DNA of 64,000 nucleotides from the NCBI GenBank assembly GCA_035041965.1, contig JAPYMA010000487.1, forward strand, positions 155,685 through 219,684, read 5' to 3'. The notes beneath the pieces were generated by a model. It was given only the letters and a program-made list of their open reading frames with translations, was not told where the DNA came from and searched no databases. This document shows, in pieces, positions 62,401 through 64,000 of this stretch. How positions within the stretch are numbered: position 1 is the first letter of the stretch; the number at the start of each line of letters is the position of its first letter. Source of the stretch: Anisakis pegreffii (Eukaryota > Nematoda > Chromadorea > Rhabditida > Anisakidae). Position numbers and translations under genes: made by a program.

Positions 62401-63664
62401 ACAAAAAAAGTTAACTGTTTAATGATATTCAGATATGAATAAGATACCTTTGTATATTGAACATTTGTTTTCATGAATATGTCACTGTTTTGTTGAATTG
62501 ATCAATGAGGCCCCAATTACGTTTTTGATGGATGAGTTCAGTTTGAATGCTGAAACGCTCTGAGGCTGAATAATTAGCGAACGAAAATTTTTTTGTTTGT
62601 GCAAATATTTGCATGCGATTCCAGTCCCTGCTGAATTCCCAAGAAGATAAAAAAATATATTAAAAAAACAAAAGAAGCGCTATTAGCACCTGATTTGTTA
62701 AGTTGTTATAAATTGTGTTTGTTTTGCTGCTTTTGCTCTGGAGGGGTATGATGAAAGATAAGTTGATGAGATTAGAAATCAATGATAAATGTTCAATTGA
62801 TTGATTGACCATAGAAAGATTGATGGTTCATTGATGAGTTCCTTTCCCAACAGAACTGTGATGATTTGAAATAGATGAGGCTGCCAACTTATTCGGGATT
62901 GGGGCTTTTGGATTTAATGGGTCAGTGGGTCAGGGTAGAGTGCGCACGGCTTGTGGGTGATGGAAGAGATTGGGGTTTGGTACTGGCAATGGCTATGACA
63001 TATGTTGTCATGATGCCAGGGTAAGGCCAACATTGAGCCGGTTTTTCCCGGTGAATGGCCGAGGGGATGGTGAGGCCTATTTGAAACCGGTTTTTCCCGG
63101 TTAGTGGCCTAGAGGGGGTGAGGCCCATTTGAAACCGGTTTTTCCCGGTTAGTGGCCAGTATTCAAGGTTTTTGTTGTTATTGGGGGAGGGTCAGGGATA
63201 CTGCGCATTCTGCGGGTTGCGAGAGGGCATCGTGGGTCAGGGATTGTGGCTTCATGCCCTAAGTAGGGCACAGGAATAGGTTGGCAGCTAGCCCCCATCC
63301 CATGGATCAATCTGGAATAACTTTGTTGATAAGAGATGTTCAAGTTGATAAGATAAATAATTATCGGCGACAGAACTTGTCGTTCATCAGGTATTATCAT
63401 GAGCACAGCAGTATGTGCTGAAGCAGCTGTGGTATTGATTTTCAGGGCTAGTAGACGCGAAAAATAAAAATAAAAACAAAAAGGGATTCAGCAACAAGGA
63501 GGGATATTCCGAAATAACGGATTACAAGAGCTGATGAGTTTGATAGTTAGCGATGTGGTGATTTCGAAGTAGTTATGTGATTTCGAGAGGAATGAGGGCA
63601 CAGATTTCAGGGGCTTATGTTTTGTGACTGGTCATGCCAATTAAAGTGAATGATTCTATTTTAA
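62401..63664. other. Spacer between the convergent gene ends
   Basis: No coding sequence is supported. It holds the minisatellite at 63013-63160 and a GC-richer patch at 62.87-63.30 kb with minus-strand open frames that look like by-products of the repeat. Confidence 0.5.
63013..63160. repeat. Three-copy 48-49-bp minisatellite
   Basis: GTTTTTCCCG recurs at 63041, 63090 and 63138. Around it the units share CCGGTTTTTCCCGG, AGTGGCC and GTGAGGCC. Periods are 49 and 48. Confidence 0.9.
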
Positions 63665-63866
63665 TAATGAGAAGTGCTCTATCGTTATTTTTATTAAGGC
63701 ATGTTATCATTTAGTATAATATAAGAGCTGGTGATTTAGGCAAAATATAATTATTGTTATTATTGTTAAATTTTTCATATCATTATTATTGTTGTTATTA
63801 TTATCATTATTATTGTTGTTATTAGTGTTATTTTGTTGTTGTTAATGTCGTTGTCGTTGCTGTCTT

Positions 63867-63953
63867 TTAGTCCATTTCGGACTGATATTCTTCCACCTTG
63901 TAGCGTTTTTGGTACGGCTGGTCGGGTTCTCTTCTTCGTTGGGTTGTCGAATT
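63867..63953 (-). CDS. C-terminal exon of a paralogue of the seven-exon gene (cut by window edge)
   Basis: On the minus strand an ATTATCAG acceptor (just above 63953) opens a 29-codon exon ending TAA at 63869-63867. Its end KRYKVEEYQSEMD corresponds to KRYKVE...EYQFAMD of the plus-strand gene but lacks about 11 codons between. The 3' flank is also conserved. The upstream part of this exon resembles, at the nucleotide level, a piece of the fifth exon of the plus-strand gene (AGAACCCGACCAG, at about 60702), but in another frame. This suggests rearrangement. Whether the paralogue is functional cannot be judged from one exon. Confidence 0.6.
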   Translation of the reverse strand, partial: NSTTQRRREPDQPYQKRYKVEEYQSEMD

Positions 63954-64000
63954 CTGATAATGTCCCATATCCATCCCTGATAAGGTGAATGATTTCTGAT

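Overview
The window looks like AT-rich nuclear DNA from an animal, most likely a nematode. The clear genes are split into many short exons. Their introns are mostly 60-500 bases, begin GTAAG/GTGAG/GTTAG and end in the short, branch-poor TTTTCAG or TTTTAG signal typical of nematodes. There are no operons, rRNAs or canonical tRNAs. This assignment is inferred from splice-site style and protein resemblance; no database was searched.

Layout. 1-24.2 kb is mostly non-coding or decayed. It holds a few exon-like islands (a helix-loop-helix-like exon at 684-874, a minus-strand signal-peptide-like gene at 9.4-9.7 kb), several fold-backs and a dead Tigger/pogo-type transposase (14.9-15.5 kb). 24.2-36.4 kb carries a near-complete condensin II subunit D3 gene (NCAPD3) on the plus strand, about 36 exons and about 1,600 residues, with a poly(A) signal after it. 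36.4-39 kb is intergenic. 39.0-42.5 kb, minus strand, encodes a terminal uridylyltransferase of the TUT4/TUT7/CID-1 type. Its catalytic residues are intact and its first exon is an unusual Asp/Asn/Ser-rich region with ten tryptophans, each followed by Ser, Asn or Asp.

43-53 kb is repeat country: a fold-back element, a GC-rich cassette with two perfect hairpins, three tRNA-like repeats, a 0.4-kb tandem duplication and an inverted cluster of about 130-bp units. Inside it sits a TATA-driven two-exon gene for a small secreted Gly/Ser/Trp-rich peptide (49.0-49.6 kb). 54-58 kb has weaker exon candidates. 58.9-62.2 kb is a seven-exon, GC-rich gene with a Pro/Thr-rich linker and Cys/His clusters. It faces, tail to tail, the shortened end of a paralogue that runs off the right edge (63.87 kb onward). 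The last intron of the seven-exon gene holds a 31-bp-stem hairpin that resembles a microRNA precursor.

The identified genes act in chromosome condensation (NCAPD3) and RNA 3'-end uridylation (TUTase). Nothing in the layout shows that they work together. The best leads for something undescribed are the Trp-repeat arm on the TUTase, the GC-rich gene pair with its intronic hairpin, and the GW-rich secreted peptide.
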